From positions 62,001 through 126,000 of the forward strand of contig JAUVZY010000001.1 of NCBI GenBank assembly GCA_030602315.1: 64,000 bases of DNA, read 5' to 3'. How positions within the stretch are numbered: the stretch's first letter is position 1; the number at the start of each line of letters is the position of its first letter. A program made the position numbers and the translations under genes. This document shows positions 41,041 through 52,043 of this stretch, piece after piece. Under the pieces are notes generated by a model, which ran no database searches, was not told the DNA's origin, and saw only the letters and a program-made list of their open reading frames with translations. The DNA is from Pseudomonadaceae bacterium. GTDB lineage: Bacteria; Pseudomonadota; Gammaproteobacteria; Pseudomonadales; Pseudomonadaceae.

Positions 41041-41070
41041 ACTCTACGCTAACTCAAAAGGAAAAGCCAA
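41041..41070 (-). promoter_or_regulatory. possible promoter of the cold-shock gene with long leader
   Basis: On the minus strand: -35 TTGGCT (41070-41065), 18 bases, -10 TAGAGT (41046-41041). A start near 41034 would give an untranslated leader of about 148 bases (to 40887). The stretch 40887-41188 has no gene; apart from this promoter and a REP-like palindrome, nothing was seen in it. Confidence 0.4.
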
Positions 41071-41140
41071 CCCTGTCGGGGCAATGTTTTTCGCGCTTTC
41101 GAGAGGGGTGCCAGCATGGCTGCCAGCGCTGGTTCGGTAC

Positions 41141-41155
41141 GCCGGCAAGGCCGGC
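41141..41155. repeat. REP-like palindrome
   Basis: GCCGGC-AAG-GCCGGC followed by TCC, the sort of short GCCGGC palindrome found as scattered extragenic repeats in Pseudomonas genomes. It lies about 30 bases downstream of tRNA-Leu, next to a second small palindrome CCAGCGCTGG (41123-41132). Only one copy was noticed in this window. Confidence 0.4.
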
Positions 41156-41188
41156 TCCAGCAGGAGAGAACACTGAGGTTCAGAAGAT

Positions 41189-41277
41189 TGGTGCCCCGGG
41201 AGAGACTCGAACTCTCACTCTGTCGCCAGAAACGGATTTTGAATCCGCCGCGTCTACCGATTCCGCCACCGAGGCAC
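41189..41277 (-). tRNA. tRNA-Leu (CAA)
   Basis: 89-base class II tRNA on the minus strand: acceptor GTGCCTC pairs with GGGGCAC, anticodon stem GCGGA/TCCGT with loop TTCAAAA (anticodon CAA), a long variable arm, T-arm GAGTTCGAGTC, encoded CCA. Confidence 0.96.
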
Positions 41278-41288
41278 AACGGCGGCGA

Positions 41289-41317
41289 AGTATAGGGATG
41301 TGCGTGGGGGCGGTCAA
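41289..41317 (-). promoter_or_regulatory. promoter of tRNA-Leu
   Basis: On the minus strand: -35 TTGACC (41317-41312), 17 bases, -10 TATACT (41294-41289), ending 11 bases before the tRNA. Its -35 abuts the -35 of the divergent queA promoter. Confidence 0.85.
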
Positions 41318-41346
41318 TTGGCTGGCTGCCGGGTTTCGGCTAAGCT
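41318..41346 (+). promoter_or_regulatory. promoter of queA-tgt
   Basis: -35 TTGGCT (41318-41323), 17 bases, -10 TAAGCT (41341-41346), 37 bases ahead of the queA start. Weaker than the back-to-back tRNA-Leu promoter, whose -35 is directly adjacent. Confidence 0.6.
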
Positions 41347-41383
41347 TCCCGCCCTTTTCATCTGTGATGTTTCGGAAGCTGCC

Positions 41384-43563
<2,180 letters not shown>

Positions 43564-43599
43564 CCCTTCAACAAACGATCCGTACAACAGGAGTGGTAA

Positions 43600-43935
43600 A
43601 TGAGCTTTCTGATTTCTGCTGCCCACGCCCAGGAAGGTGCTGCTGCGCCGGCCCAGGGCGCGGACATGATGAGCCTGCTGATGCTTGTCGGCTTCGTGGT
43701 GATCTTCTACCTGCTGGTATGGCGTCCGCAGGCCAAGCGCGCGAAGGAGCACAAGAACCTGGTCAGCGGCCTGCAGAAGGGTGACGAAGTGGTCACCTCC
43801 GGCGGCATCGTTGGCAAGGTGGTCAAGGTTGCCGATGACTTCGTGGTGCTGGAAGTGTCCGACACCGTCGAGCTGAAGTTCCAGAAAGTGGCGGTCGCCG
43901 CTGCGCTGCCCAAGGGCACTCTGAAAGCGATCTGA
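43600..43935 (+). CDS. yajC: preprotein translocase subunit YajC
   Basis: A 111-residue inner-membrane accessory of the SecDF-YajC complex. Seen: a short N-terminus with AHAQEG, one hydrophobic helix (LLMLVGFVVIFYLLVW), the conserved RPQAKRAKEHKNL, and a basic-hydrophobic domain QKGDEVVTSGGIVGKV. Start: ATG at 43600 with AGGAG upstream. Followed by secD and secF; a hairpin in between may set relative amounts. Confidence 0.96.
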   Translation: MSFLISAAHAQEGAAAPAQGADMMSLLMLVGFVVIFYLLVWRPQAKRAKEHKNLVSGLQKGDEVVTSGGIVGKVVKVADDFVVLEVSDTVELKFQKVAVAAALPKGTLKAI

Positions 43936-43956
43936 GTCGCTTTCATTTCTCACCAA

Positions 43957-43979
43957 ACGGGGCGCGCAAGGCGCCCCGT
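43957..43979 (+). other. hairpin between yajC and secD
   Basis: Nine-base-pair stem ACGGGGCGC/GCGCCCCGT with a five-base loop, 22 bases after the yajC stop and 20 bases before secD. With no T run it is more likely a partial terminator or RNA-stability element that lowers secDF relative to yajC. Confidence 0.5.
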
Positions 43980-43998
43980 GTCATAAGCGGGCGGCGTC

Positions 43999-45867
43999 AT
44001 GCTCAATAAATTCCCCCTCTGGAAATATCTGCTGATTCTGGCGGTCCTGGCCATCGCCACCGTTTATTCAGCGCCCAATCTCTATCCCGACGATCCGGCG
44101 ATCCAGGTGACCGGCTCCAGCGCGGCTCAGTCGATCAACGAGCAGGATCTGCAGCGTGCGGCCGCCGCGCTCGAAAGCGCCGGTATTACCGTCAAGGCGT
44201 TCTCGGTGGGCGAGCAGGGGCGCGGCGGCTTGCTGCGCCTGCAAGAGCAGGATGATCAGTTGCCGGCGAAGGACATCGTGCGGCGAGCGCTGGGCAACGA
44301 TTACGTGGTCGCACTGAACCTGGCGCCGACGACGCCGGACTGGCTGCGCCGTCTCGGTGCAAGCCCGATGAAGCTCGGCCTCGACCTGTCCGGCGGTGTG
44401 CATTTTCTGCTCGAAGTGGATATGGACAAGGCTGCGCAGACTCGTCTGAACGTGCTTGAAGGCGAGGTAAAGGCGTTGCTGCGCAAGGAGCGCGTGCGTT
44501 ATCGCAGCCTGCCGGAGCAGGCGGGTGCTATCCAGATCGGCTTTACCGACAGTGAGTCCCTGGCCCAGGCGCGTTCGCTGATCCGTCAGAATTACACCGA
44601 CTTCGTGCTTAGCGAGCAGGCGCGCAACGAGCTGCAGGTATTGCGTTTGGCGTTCACCGATGCGCGGCTGGCGGAAATCCGCGAATACTCGATCAAGCAG
44701 AACCTCACGACGGTTCGTAACCGGGTTAACGAGCTCGGTGTTGCCGAGCCGCTGGTTCAGCGCCAGGGCGCCAACCGTATCGTGGTGGAGCTGCCGGGCG
44801 TGCAGGACACCGCTGAGGCCAAGCGGATTCTTGGCAAGACGGCCAACCTGGAGTTCCGCCTGGCGGCGGAGATGGATGCGCCGGGCGGGTCCACCGAGAT
44901 GTTCGACTTCCGCCAGGAAGGCCGGCCGCCGGTGGCGCTGGAGCGCAGCGTGATCATCACCGGCGACCAGGTTACCGATGCGCAGGCGAGTTTCGACGAA
45001 AACGGTCGACCGCAGGTCAACATCAGCCTGGACAGCCATGGTGGCGAGCTGATGACGCGTGCCACGCGGACCAATGTCGGGCGCAGCATGGCGGTGATCT
45101 TCATCGAGCAGAAACCGGTCACCCGCTATGAGCGTCGCGTGGTCGATGGTGAAGAACGTGAGGTGGCGGTTCCGGCGTTCGAGGAGCAGCGCAGCGTCAT
45201 CAGTCTTGCCACCATCCAGTCTCCGCTGGGTAACCGTTTCCGTATCACCGGGCTCGATGGTCAGGGCGAGTCGTCTGAACTCGCCTTGCTGCTGCGCGCC
45301 GGTGGCCTGGCGGCGCCGATGTACTTTGCCGAAGAGCGCACCATCGGTCCGAGCCTGGGCGCGGAAAACATTGCGCTGGGGGTGAAGGCGTCGATCTGGG
45401 GCTTCTTGATGGTCGCCGTGTTCATCGTGGTCATCTACAAGGTGTTTGGTGTTCTGGCCACCGTGGCCCTGATGTTCAACATGGTCTGCCTGGTGGCGGT
45501 GATGTCTCTGCTCGGCGCCACGCTGACCTTGCCTGGTATCGCCGGCATCGTGTTGACCATGGGTATGGCGGTCGATGCGAACGTGCTGATCTTCTCGCGA
45601 ATCCGCGAGGAAATTGCCAATGGCGCGTCGATCCAGCGGGCGATCCATGAAGGTTTCGACAAGGCCTTCTCGGCGATTCTCGACGGCAACCTGACCACGC
45701 TGTTGGTCGGCGGCATTCTGTTTGCTCTCGGCACTGGGCCGGTAAAGGGCTTCGCCGTGACCCTGTCGATCGGCATTCTGACCTCCCTGTTCACTGCGAT
45801 CGTGGTCACCCGTGGGATGGTGAACCTGCTATTCGGCGGTCGTGACATCAAGAAGTTGTGGATTTGA
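43999..45867 (+). CDS. secD: protein translocase subunit SecD
   Basis: A 622-residue membrane protein that uses the proton gradient to pull exported proteins through SecYEG. Seen: N-terminal helix (WKYLLILAVLAIATVYSAPN), the P1 periplasmic domain with LGLDLSGGVHFLLEVDM, the NRVNELGVAEPLVQRQG signature, and five C-terminal helices with VLTMGMAVDANVLIF and RIREE. Start: ATG at 43999. Separated from secF by 11 bases. Confidence 0.98.
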   Translation: MLNKFPLWKYLLILAVLAIATVYSAPNLYPDDPAIQVTGSSAAQSINEQDLQRAAAALESAGITVKAFSVGEQGRGGLLRLQEQDDQLPAKDIVRRALGNDYVVALNLAPTTPDWLRRLGASPMKLGLDLSGGVHFLLEVDMDKAAQTRLNVLEGEVKALLRKERVRYRSLPEQAGAIQIGFTDSESLAQARSLIRQNYTDFVLSEQARNELQVLRLAFTDARLAEIREYSIKQNLTTVRNRVNELGVAEPLVQRQGANRIVVELPGVQDTAEAKRILGKTANLEFRLAAEMDAPGGSTEMFDFRQEGRPPVALERSVIITGDQVTDAQASFDENGRPQVNISLDSHGGELMTRATRTNVGRSMAVIFIEQKPVTRYERRVVDGEEREVAVPAFEEQRSVISLATIQSPLGNRFRITGLDGQGESSELALLLRAGGLAAPMYFAEERTIGPSLGAENIALGVKASIWGFLMVAVFIVVIYKVFGVLATVALMFNMVCLVAVMSLLGATLTLPGIAGIVLTMGMAVDANVLIFSRIREEIANGASIQRAIHEGFDKAFSAILDGNLTTLLVGGILFALGTGPVKGFAVTLSIGILTSLFTAIVVTRGMVNLLFGGRDIKKLWI

Positions 45868-45878
45868 GGGTGGGCACG

Positions 45879-46781
45879 ATGAATCGCGTTATCAATTTCA
45901 TGGGTATCCGCCGCGCTGCGGTGGTGTTTACCCTGGTCCTGGTGTTCCTGTCTCTGGTGAGTCTGGCGGTCAAGGGCTTGAACTTCGGCCTCGACTTCAC
46001 CGGCGGCACCATGGTCGAGCTGAACTACCAGCAGCCGGTCAACCTGGAGGTCGTGCGCGGCCAGCTGGGCGCGGCCGGTTATGGTTCGGCGGTCGTCCAG
46101 AGTTTCGGTGCGGCCACCGACGTGGTGGTGCGCATGGCGGGTGACGATCCCAAGCTGGGTGAACAGATCGCCGAGGTGCTGCGTGCCTCCGGGGAGCAGC
46201 TCACCGTACGGCGTGTGGAGTTTGTCGGCCCGGCGGTGGGCGAGGAGTTGCGTGACCAGGGCGGCATGGGTTTGCTGGTCGCCCTGCTTGGCATCCTGAT
46301 CTACGTTGCGTTCCGCTTTCAGTGGAAGTTCAGCGCGGGCGCCGTGCTGTCGCTGTTCCACGACGTGATCCTGGTGCTCGGGGTGTTCTCGTTCTTCCAG
46401 ATCAGCTTCGATCTGACCGTGCTGGCAGCGCTGCTGGCGGTGATCGGTTACTCGCTGAACGACACCATCGTGGTGTTCGACCGGATCCGGGAAAACTTCC
46501 GCCTGCTACGCAAGGTCGAGCTGATCGAGAACATCAATATCTCGGCCACGCAGACACTGCTGCGCACGTTGGCGACTTCGATCTCCACCCTGCTTGCGGT
46601 GGGTGCGCTGCTGGTGTTCGGTGGTGAAAGCCTGTGGGGGTTCTCGCTGGCGCTGTTCATCGGCGTCATCGCCGGTACCACGTCCTCGCTGTACGTGGCG
46701 AACATCACGCTGATTGGTCTGAAACTCACGCGCGAGGATCTCATCCCGCCCGTGGTGGAGGAGGTGGACGACCGTCCCTGA
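45879..46781 (+). CDS. secF: protein translocase subunit SecF
   Basis: A 300-residue partner of SecD. Seen: first helix (AAVVFTLVLVFLSLVSLAV), the conserved LNFGLDFTGGTMVEL, GYSLNDTIVVFDRIREN in the helix 4 region, and two final helices. Start: ATG at 45879 (MNRVINFMG) with GAGGG upstream; a slightly earlier reading begins inside the secD stop region without a ribosome-binding site. Ends with a bidirectional terminator. Confidence 0.97.
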   Translation: MNRVINFMGIRRAAVVFTLVLVFLSLVSLAVKGLNFGLDFTGGTMVELNYQQPVNLEVVRGQLGAAGYGSAVVQSFGAATDVVVRMAGDDPKLGEQIAEVLRASGEQLTVRRVEFVGPAVGEELRDQGGMGLLVALLGILIYVAFRFQWKFSAGAVLSLFHDVILVLGVFSFFQISFDLTVLAALLAVIGYSLNDTIVVFDRIRENFRLLRKVELIENINISATQTLLRTLATSISTLLAVGALLVFGGESLWGFSLALFIGVIAGTTSSLYVANITLIGLKLTREDLIPPVVEEVDDRP

Positions 46782-46802
46782 CGGTTTCCTCGTCTGAGAT
46801 GC

Positions 46803-46837
46803 AAAAAAAACGCCCCTGAACAGGGGCGTTTCTGTTT
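46803..46837. terminator. bidirectional rho-independent terminator between secF and suhB
   Basis: Stem CGCCCCT (46811-46817) / AGGGGCG (46822-46828) with a four-base loop, flanked by eight A (46803-46810) on the left and TTTCTGTTT on the right. The right-hand T run ends secF; read on the minus strand the A run gives eight T and ends suhB. Confidence 0.93.
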
Positions 46838-46852
46838 ATGCGGGGCGGCGGT

Positions 46853-47668
46853 TCAGCGTTTGAGCGAAGCGCTCAGGAACGGCTGGATGGTGGTCAGTAC
46901 CGCCTTGAAGCACTTGGTATTGCCGGCCACGATGTGGCCTTTCTCCAGGAATTCGTGCCCGCCGGCGAAGTCGCTTACCAGGCCGCCCGCTTCCTGAATC
47001 AGCAGCGCGCCAGCTGCCATGTCCCACTCCGATAGGCCGAACTCCCAGAAGGCGTCATAGCGGCCGGCTGCCACGTAGGCCAGGTCCAGGCTGGCGGCGC
47101 CGCAGCGGCGGATGCCGGACGTCTGGCCGACCAGGCTGCGAAACATGTTCAGGTAGTTGTCGAGGTTGTCCAGCTGGCCTTCGCGGAACGGGAAGCCGGT
47201 GCCGAGCAATGCGCCCTCGAGGCTCTTGCGCGCGCTGACGCGGATGCGCTTGCCGTTGAGTGCAGCACCACGGCCGCGGCTGGCGGTGAACTCTTCCTGG
47301 CGAATCGGATCAAGCACCACGGCGTGTTCCAGGCGGCCGCGATATTTGCAGGCAATGCTGACTGCGTAATGCGGGACGCCGCGGATGAAGTTGGTGGTGC
47401 CATCGAGCGGATCGATTACCCAGAGGTAATCGGCACCGTCGCCCGAGCCTGGTTGCAAGCCGCTTTCCTCGGCCAGGATGCCGTGGTTGGGGTAGGCCTT
47501 GCGCAGCGCCGCGATGATGGTCTGCTCCGCAGCACGGTCGATCTCGGTGACGTAATCCTTGGCGTCCTTTTCGTTGACCGAGATGGCGTCCAGGCGCTCG
47601 ACCGAGCGCGCGATCAGTTCACCGGCACTGCGCGCAGCGCGCAGAGCGATATTCAACATGGGCTGCAT
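46853..47668 (-). CDS. suhB: inositol-1-monophosphatase SuhB
   Basis: A 271-residue Mg2+-dependent phosphatase of the inositol monophosphatase family. In E. coli SuhB also binds RNA polymerase in rRNA antitermination, and in P. aeruginosa it affects virulence gene control. Seen: GILAEESG, metal-binding WVIDPLDGTTNF, and the C-terminal SEWDMAAGALLIQEAGG motif. Start: ATG at 47668 (MQPMLNIALRAAR). Divergent from trmJ. Confidence 0.96.
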   Translation of the reverse strand: MQPMLNIALRAARSAGELIARSVERLDAISVNEKDAKDYVTEIDRAAEQTIIAALRKAYPNHGILAEESGLQPGSGDGADYLWVIDPLDGTTNFIRGVPHYAVSIACKYRGRLEHAVVLDPIRQEEFTASRGRGAALNGKRIRVSARKSLEGALLGTGFPFREGQLDNLDNYLNMFRSLVGQTSGIRRCGAASLDLAYVAAGRYDAFWEFGLSEWDMAAGALLIQEAGGLVSDFAGGHEFLEKGHIVAGNTKCFKAVLTTIQPFLSASLKR

Positions 47669-47820
47669 GCTTCAATTACTCGGGCATTTAAAGAAAGCCG
47701 GTAAGTCTATCAGAATGTCGGCGCGCAGCCACTGTCCGCCAGCGTGCGGGTTGTCGCGTGGCATTGGTCTCAGTGGTTGGGTAAGCTTGCCGCCTGTCCT
47801 GATTGGTTGAGAATTTTGCT

Positions 47821-48594
47821 TTGCTTCAGAACATTCGCGTCGTTCTGGTGGGAACCAGCCACCCTGGCAATATCGGCGGCGCAGCGCGCGCCATCAAGAC
47901 CATGGGACTGTCCCGGCTATATCTGGTGCAGCCCGAGGAGTTTCCCAGTTCGGTGGCGGTCGCTCGGGCCTCCGGTGCGACCGATATTCTCGACAACGCA
48001 ACGGTCGTGGAGACGCTGGAGGAGGCATTGGTAGGCTGCAGCCTGGTGCTCGGGACCAGTGCTCGCGATCGGCGGATCCCCTGGCCGCTGCTTGACCCGC
48101 GCGAATGCGGTCAGCGTTCGGTGGAGCACGCGGCCGGCGAGGGGGAGGTGGCGATCGTCTTCGGGCGCGAATATGCCGGACTGACCAACGAGGAGCTGCA
48201 GCGCTGCCAGTTTCACGTGCACATCCCCTCCGATCCTCAATTTGGCTCGCTGAACCTGGCGGCGGCTGTCCAGGTGCTGGCCTATGAGGTGCGCATGAGT
48301 TGGCTGGCCGCCGAGGGCATGCCGCGCAAGATGGAAAAGCTCGAAACCACTGCGATGCTCAATGCCCAGCCCGCAACAATGGATGAGCTGGAGCTGTACT
48401 ACGCTCACCTCGAGCAGACGTTGATCGACATCGGCTTTCTCGACCCGCAGAAGCCGCGTCATCTGATGGCGCGCTTGCGCAAGCTCTACGGTCGAAGTGG
48501 CATCAGCAAGCTGGAGATGAACATTTTGCGTGGCATTCTCACCGAAACCCAGAAGGTGGCCCGGGATGCGGCAGACAAGCGGGGGGATGACTGA
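47821..48594 (+). CDS. trmJ: tRNA (cytidine/uridine-32-2'-O)-methyltransferase TrmJ
   Basis: A 257-residue SPOUT methyltransferase acting on the ribose of position 32 in the anticodon loop of several tRNAs. Seen: [47 protein letters not shown] and [14 protein letters not shown], all core TrmJ/SpoU motifs. Start: TTG at 47821 ([10 protein letters not shown]), giving the same length as the P. aeruginosa protein; another TTG at 47803 would add six residues. No good ATG exists nearby. The stop shares one base with the cysE start (TGATG). Confidence 0.93.
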   Translation: MLQNIRVVLVGTSHPGNIGGAARAIKTMGLSRLYLVQPEEFPSSVAVARASGATDILDNATVVETLEEALVGCSLVLGTSARDRRIPWPLLDPRECGQRSVEHAAGEGEVAIVFGREYAGLTNEELQRCQFHVHIPSDPQFGSLNLAAAVQVLAYEVRMSWLAAEGMPRKMEKLETTAMLNAQPATMDELELYYAHLEQTLIDIGFLDPQKPRHLMARLRKLYGRSGISKLEMNILRGILTETQKVARDAADKRGDD

Positions 48595-49376
48595 TGTTCG
48601 AGCGGATGCGTGAAGACATTCGTGGCGTGTTTCATCGCGATCCGGCCGCGCGCAATGCCTTCGAGGTGCTCACCTGCTATCCGGGGCTGCATGCCATCTG
48701 GATTCACCGTATCGCTCATGGCCTGTGGGAGCGGGACTGGAAGCTGGTTGCACGCTTGATTTCTCATATTGCCCGCTGGCTGACGGGCGTCGAGATACAT
48801 CCGGGGGCGCGCATCGGGCGGCGCTTTTTCATCGATCATGGCATGGGCGTGGTGATCGGTGAGACTGCCGAAATCGGTGATGACGTGACGCTCTACCATG
48901 GCGTGACGCTTGGTGGAACCAGCTGGAACAAGGGCAAGCGCCATCCGACTTTGGAGAGTGGCGTGATCGTCGGAGCCGGCGCAAAGATTCTCGGGCCGTT
49001 TACCGTCGGAGCCGGTGCCAAGGTCGGCTCGAATGCGGTGGTGACCAAGGCGGTGCCGCCAGGGGCGACGGTGGTCGGCATTCCCGGTCGCGTCATTACC
49101 CGTGCCGGGGATGACGCGGAGGCGACTCAGGAGGCGCGGCGTCAGGCGATGGCCGAAAAGATCGGCTTCGATGCCTACGGCGTGTCCCAGGACATGCCGG
49201 ATCCGGTGGCGCGGGCGATTGGTCAGCTGCTCGATCACGTACAGGCGATGGAGCAGCGCATGGACGGCATGTGCAAGGCGCTGACCGCCCTGGGTAGTGA
49301 CTACTGTGCCAAGGAGCTGCCCGAATTGCGCGAAGAGGACTTCGCCGGAGTCAAGGAACAGCAGCGCCAGCCGTGA
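48594..49376 (+). CDS. cysE: serine O-acetyltransferase
   Basis: A 260-residue left-handed beta-helix acetyltransferase making O-acetylserine, the precursor of cysteine. Seen: [18 protein letters not shown], then hexapeptide repeats including [40 protein letters not shown] (shown as [11 protein letters not shown] and YHGVTLGG) and [12 protein letters not shown], ending IPGRVI. Start: ATG at 48594 overlapping the trmJ stop. Cysteine made by this pathway is the sulfur source of the IscS enzyme downstream. Confidence 0.95.
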   Translation: MFERMREDIRGVFHRDPAARNAFEVLTCYPGLHAIWIHRIAHGLWERDWKLVARLISHIARWLTGVEIHPGARIGRRFFIDHGMGVVIGETAEIGDDVTLYHGVTLGGTSWNKGKRHPTLESGVIVGAGAKILGPFTVGAGAKVGSNAVVTKAVPPGATVVGIPGRVITRAGDDAEATQEARRQAMAEKIGFDAYGVSQDMPDPVARAIGQLLDHVQAMEQRMDGMCKALTALGSDYCAKELPELREEDFAGVKEQQRQP

Positions 49377-49451
49377 TTGCCAGCTGGCGATTAGCTGTTA
49401 TCATCGCCGCCCGTCGGCTGCGGCCGGTCCGTTGATCCTGCCCGGTTGCAG

Positions 49452-49501
49452 ATAGCTGAGTAATTCCAAGGGTCTTATAGTTGATCTAATTACTCGGGTA
49501 T
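49452..49501 (+). promoter_or_regulatory. two adjoining IscR type 1-like operators
   Basis: Two 25-base sites lie end to end. The right one (49477-49501) starts ATAGTTGATCTA and ends ACTCGGGTAT, a close match to the type 1 consensus ATASYYGACTR...RRSTAT recalled from E. coli. The left one (49452-49476) starts ATAGCTGAGTA and is weaker in its second half. IscR with a cluster represses the operon from such sites, so they set iron-sulfur supply by feedback. Confidence 0.75.
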
Positions 49502-49509
49502 CGCATAAT
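49481..49509 (+). promoter_or_regulatory. promoter of the isc operon
   Basis: -35 TTGATC (49481-49486), 17 bases, -10 CATAAT (49504-49509), 34 bases before the iscR start. The right IscR-like site covers the -35 and most of the spacer, which fits repression by steric block. Confidence 0.7.
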
Positions 49510-49542
49510 CGCGCCAAATCCTAACCGCTTTGGTGCTCGCCG

Positions 49543-50034
49543 ATGCGACTGACCACAAAAGGCCGTTACGCCGTCACTGCAATGCTGGACCTTGCGCTGC
49601 ATGCGCAGGACGGTCCGGTGTCCCTGGCCGATATTTCCGAGCGTCAGGGTATCTCCCTGTCCTATCTGGAGCAGCTTTTCGCCAAGCTGCGTCGTGGCAG
49701 CCTGGTCACTAGCGTGCGTGGGCCGGGCGGCGGTTATCAGCTCTCGCGAGAGATGGAGTCGATTCAGGTCGCTCAGGTCATCGACGCGGTCAACGAGTCG
49801 GTCGACGCTACGCGCTGCCAGGGGCTCGGCGATTGTCATTCGGGTGGCACATGCCTGACCCATCATCTGTGGTGCGACCTGAGCCAGCGAATTCATGAGT
49901 TTCTGAGCGGCATCAGCCTGGCCGATCTGGTCAAGCGAAGTGACGTTCAGGAGCTGGCTTTGCTCCAGGATATCCGCCGCGGCAGCTGCCAGGCGGGGTC
50001 CTCCGAAAAGATCGAGACGACCGCCGTCAAATGA
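49543..50034 (+). CDS. iscR: iron-sulfur cluster regulator IscR
   Basis: A 163-residue Rrf2-family regulator that holds a [2Fe-2S] cluster. Seen: N-terminal winged helix ([34 protein letters not shown]), cluster ligands Cys92, Cys98, Cys104 and His107 in RCQGLGDC and GGTCLTHH. Start: ATG at 49543. First gene of iscR-iscS-iscU-iscA-hscB-hscA-fdx-iscX; the intact ligand set supports feedback control through the two upstream sites. Confidence 0.98.
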   Translation: MRLTTKGRYAVTAMLDLALHAQDGPVSLADISERQGISLSYLEQLFAKLRRGSLVTSVRGPGGGYQLSREMESIQVAQVIDAVNESVDATRCQGLGDCHSGGTCLTHHLWCDLSQRIHEFLSGISLADLVKRSDVQELALLQDIRRGSCQAGSSEKIETTAVK

Positions 50035-50060
50035 GCGCGGACGCCTGACAGGAGATATCG

Positions 50061-51275
50061 ATGAAACTGCCGATTTACCTCGACTATTCCGCCACCACGC
50101 CGGTGGACCCGCGCGTCGCTGACAAGATGATCGAGTGCCTCACCATGGAGGGTAATTTCGGCAACCCGGCCTCGCGCTCCCACGTGTTCGGCTGGCGTGC
50201 CGAAGAAGCGGTGGAAACTGCTCGTCGCCAGGTCGCCGACCTGATCAATGCAGATCCGCGGGAAATCGTCTGGACCTCCGGGGCCACCGAGTCCGACAAC
50301 CTGGCGATCAAGGGCGTTGCGCACTTTTACAGTGGCAAGGGCAAGCACATCATCACCACCAAGATCGAGCACAAGGCCGTCCTGGATACCTGCCGTCAGC
50401 TCGAGCGCGAGGGTTTCGAGGTGACCTACCTGGAGCCTGGCGAAGACGGACTGATCACGCCGGCCATGGTGGAAGGCGCATTGCGTGACGACACCATCCT
50501 GGTGTCGGTGATGCACGTGAACAACGAGATCGGCACGATCAACGACATCGCGGCCATCGGTGAGCTGACACGGGCGCGGGGCGTGCTGTTCCACGTCGAT
50601 GCCGCGCAATCGACTGGCAAGGTCGCGATCGACCTCGACAAGATGAAGGTCGACCTGATGTCGTTCTCGGCGCACAAGAGCTACGGACCCAAGGGTGTCG
50701 GTGCCCTGTATGTGCGTCGCAAGCCGCGGGTGCGCCTCGAAGCGCAAATGCACGGCGGTGGTCATGAGCGCGGCATGCGCTCAGGCACGCTGGCCGTGCA
50801 CCAGATCGTCGGTATGGGCGAGGCGTTCCGTCTGGCCAAGGAAGAGATGGCCAGCGAGACCGAGCGCGTGCGCGCCTTGCGTGATCGCTTCTACAAGCAG
50901 GTCGAGCATCTGGAAGAGCTCTACGTCAATGGCAGCCTGACCCAGCGCGTGCCGCACAACCTGAACCTGAGCTTCAACTTCGTCGAGGGTGAGTCGCTGA
51001 TCATGGCGCTCAAGGACCTGGCGGTATCCTCTGGTTCGGCGTGTACCTCGGCGTCCCTCGAGCCGTCCTACGTGCTGCGCGCGCTGGGGCGTAACGATGA
51101 GCTGGCGCACAGCTCCATCCGTTTCTCGTTCGGTCGCTTCACCACCGAAGAGGACGTGGATTACGCGGCGGCCAAGGTCTGCGAGGCGGTGAACAAGCTG
51201 CGCGAACTGTCCCCTTTGTGGGACATGTACAAGGACGGTGTGGATATTTCCCAGGTCCAGTGGCAGGCCCACTGA
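50061..51275 (+). CDS. iscS: cysteine desulfurase IscS
   Basis: A 404-residue class V PLP enzyme that takes sulfur from cysteine as a persulfide and gives it to IscU and tRNA-thiolation proteins. Seen: the PLP lysine in [12 protein letters not shown] (Lys206) and the active-site Cys328 in [14 protein letters not shown]. Start: ATG at 50061 behind AGGAGA. Directly follows iscR with a 26-base gap. Confidence 0.99.
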   Translation: MKLPIYLDYSATTPVDPRVADKMIECLTMEGNFGNPASRSHVFGWRAEEAVETARRQVADLINADPREIVWTSGATESDNLAIKGVAHFYSGKGKHIITTKIEHKAVLDTCRQLEREGFEVTYLEPGEDGLITPAMVEGALRDDTILVSVMHVNNEIGTINDIAAIGELTRARGVLFHVDAAQSTGKVAIDLDKMKVDLMSFSAHKSYGPKGVGALYVRRKPRVRLEAQMHGGGHERGMRSGTLAVHQIVGMGEAFRLAKEEMASETERVRALRDRFYKQVEHLEELYVNGSLTQRVPHNLNLSFNFVEGESLIMALKDLAVSSGSACTSASLEPSYVLRALGRNDELAHSSIRFSFGRFTTEEDVDYAAAKVCEAVNKLRELSPLWDMYKDGVDISQVQWQAH

Positions 51276-51314
51276 TCAGTCGGCGCCGTTAGCGAGATTC
51301 GAAAGGAGCCCATC

Positions 51315-51701
51315 ATGGCTTACAGCGACAAGGTCATCGATCACTACGAAAACCCGCGCAACGTCGGCAAGTTCGACGACAGCGACCCGGATGTCGGCAC
51401 CGGCATGGTCGGCGCACCGGCCTGCGGCGACGTCATGCGCCTGCAGATCAAGGTCAACGAGCAGGGTGTCATCGAGGATGCCAAGTTCAAGACCTATGGC
51501 TGCGGCTCTGCCATTGCCTCCAGCTCTCTGGCCACCGAGTGGATGAAGGGCAAGACTCTGGAAGAGGCCGAGGCGATCAAGAACACTCAGCTGGCTGAAG
51601 AGCTGGCGTTGCCGCCGGTCAAGATCCACTGCTCGGTGCTGGCCGAGGATGCGATCAAGGCAGCGGTGCGCGATTACCGCGAAAAGAAAGGCAAGCTCTG
51701 A
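51315..51701 (+). CDS. iscU: iron-sulfur scaffold IscU
   Basis: A 128-residue scaffold on which [2Fe-2S] clusters are built. Seen: cluster ligands Cys37, Cys63 and Cys106, and the LPPVK motif at 99-103 that the HscA chaperone recognises. Start: ATG at 51315 behind AAAGGAG. Confidence 0.99.
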   Translation: MAYSDKVIDHYENPRNVGKFDDSDPDVGTGMVGAPACGDVMRLQIKVNEQGVIEDAKFKTYGCGSAIASSSLATEWMKGKTLEEAEAIKNTQLAEELALPPVKIHCSVLAEDAIKAAVRDYREKKGKL

Positions 51702-51711
51702 GGGCGTTTTG

Positions 51712-52035
51712 ATGGCGATCACCATGACCGATGCCGCGGCGCGGCACGTTCGCCGCTCGCTTGACGGGCGGGGCAAGGGAGTTGGGGTGCGCCTCGGTGT
51801 GCGCACTTCCGGATGCTCGGGGCTCGCCTACGTGCTGGAGTTCGTCGACGAGCTGAAAGAAGACGATCTGGTCTTCGAGCATGATGGCGTAAAGGTCATC
51901 ACTGATCCCAAGAGTCTCGTCTACATCGACGGCACCGAGCTCGATTTCGTGCGCGAAGGGCTGAACGAAGGTTTCAAGTTCAATAATCCGAACGTCACGG
52001 GCGAATGCGGCTGTGGCGAGAGCTTCAACGTCTGA
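51712..52035 (+). CDS. iscA: A-type iron-sulfur carrier IscA
   Basis: A 107-residue A-type carrier. Seen: the three conserved cysteines, Cys35 (TSGCSGLAY) and Cys99/Cys101 in the C-terminal [11 protein letters not shown]. Start: ATG at 51712 (MAITMTDAA), ten bases after the iscU stop; an upstream in-frame ATG lies inside iscU. Confidence 0.97.
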   Translation: MAITMTDAAARHVRRSLDGRGKGVGVRLGVRTSGCSGLAYVLEFVDELKEDDLVFEHDGVKVITDPKSLVYIDGTELDFVREGLNEGFKFNNPNVTGECGCGESFNV

Positions 52036-52043
52036 GGCGCGAT

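Noticed and set aside
44068..45648. A 526-residue open frame opposite secD
   Set aside because: Antisense shadow; secD on the other strand has full membrane and signature motifs.
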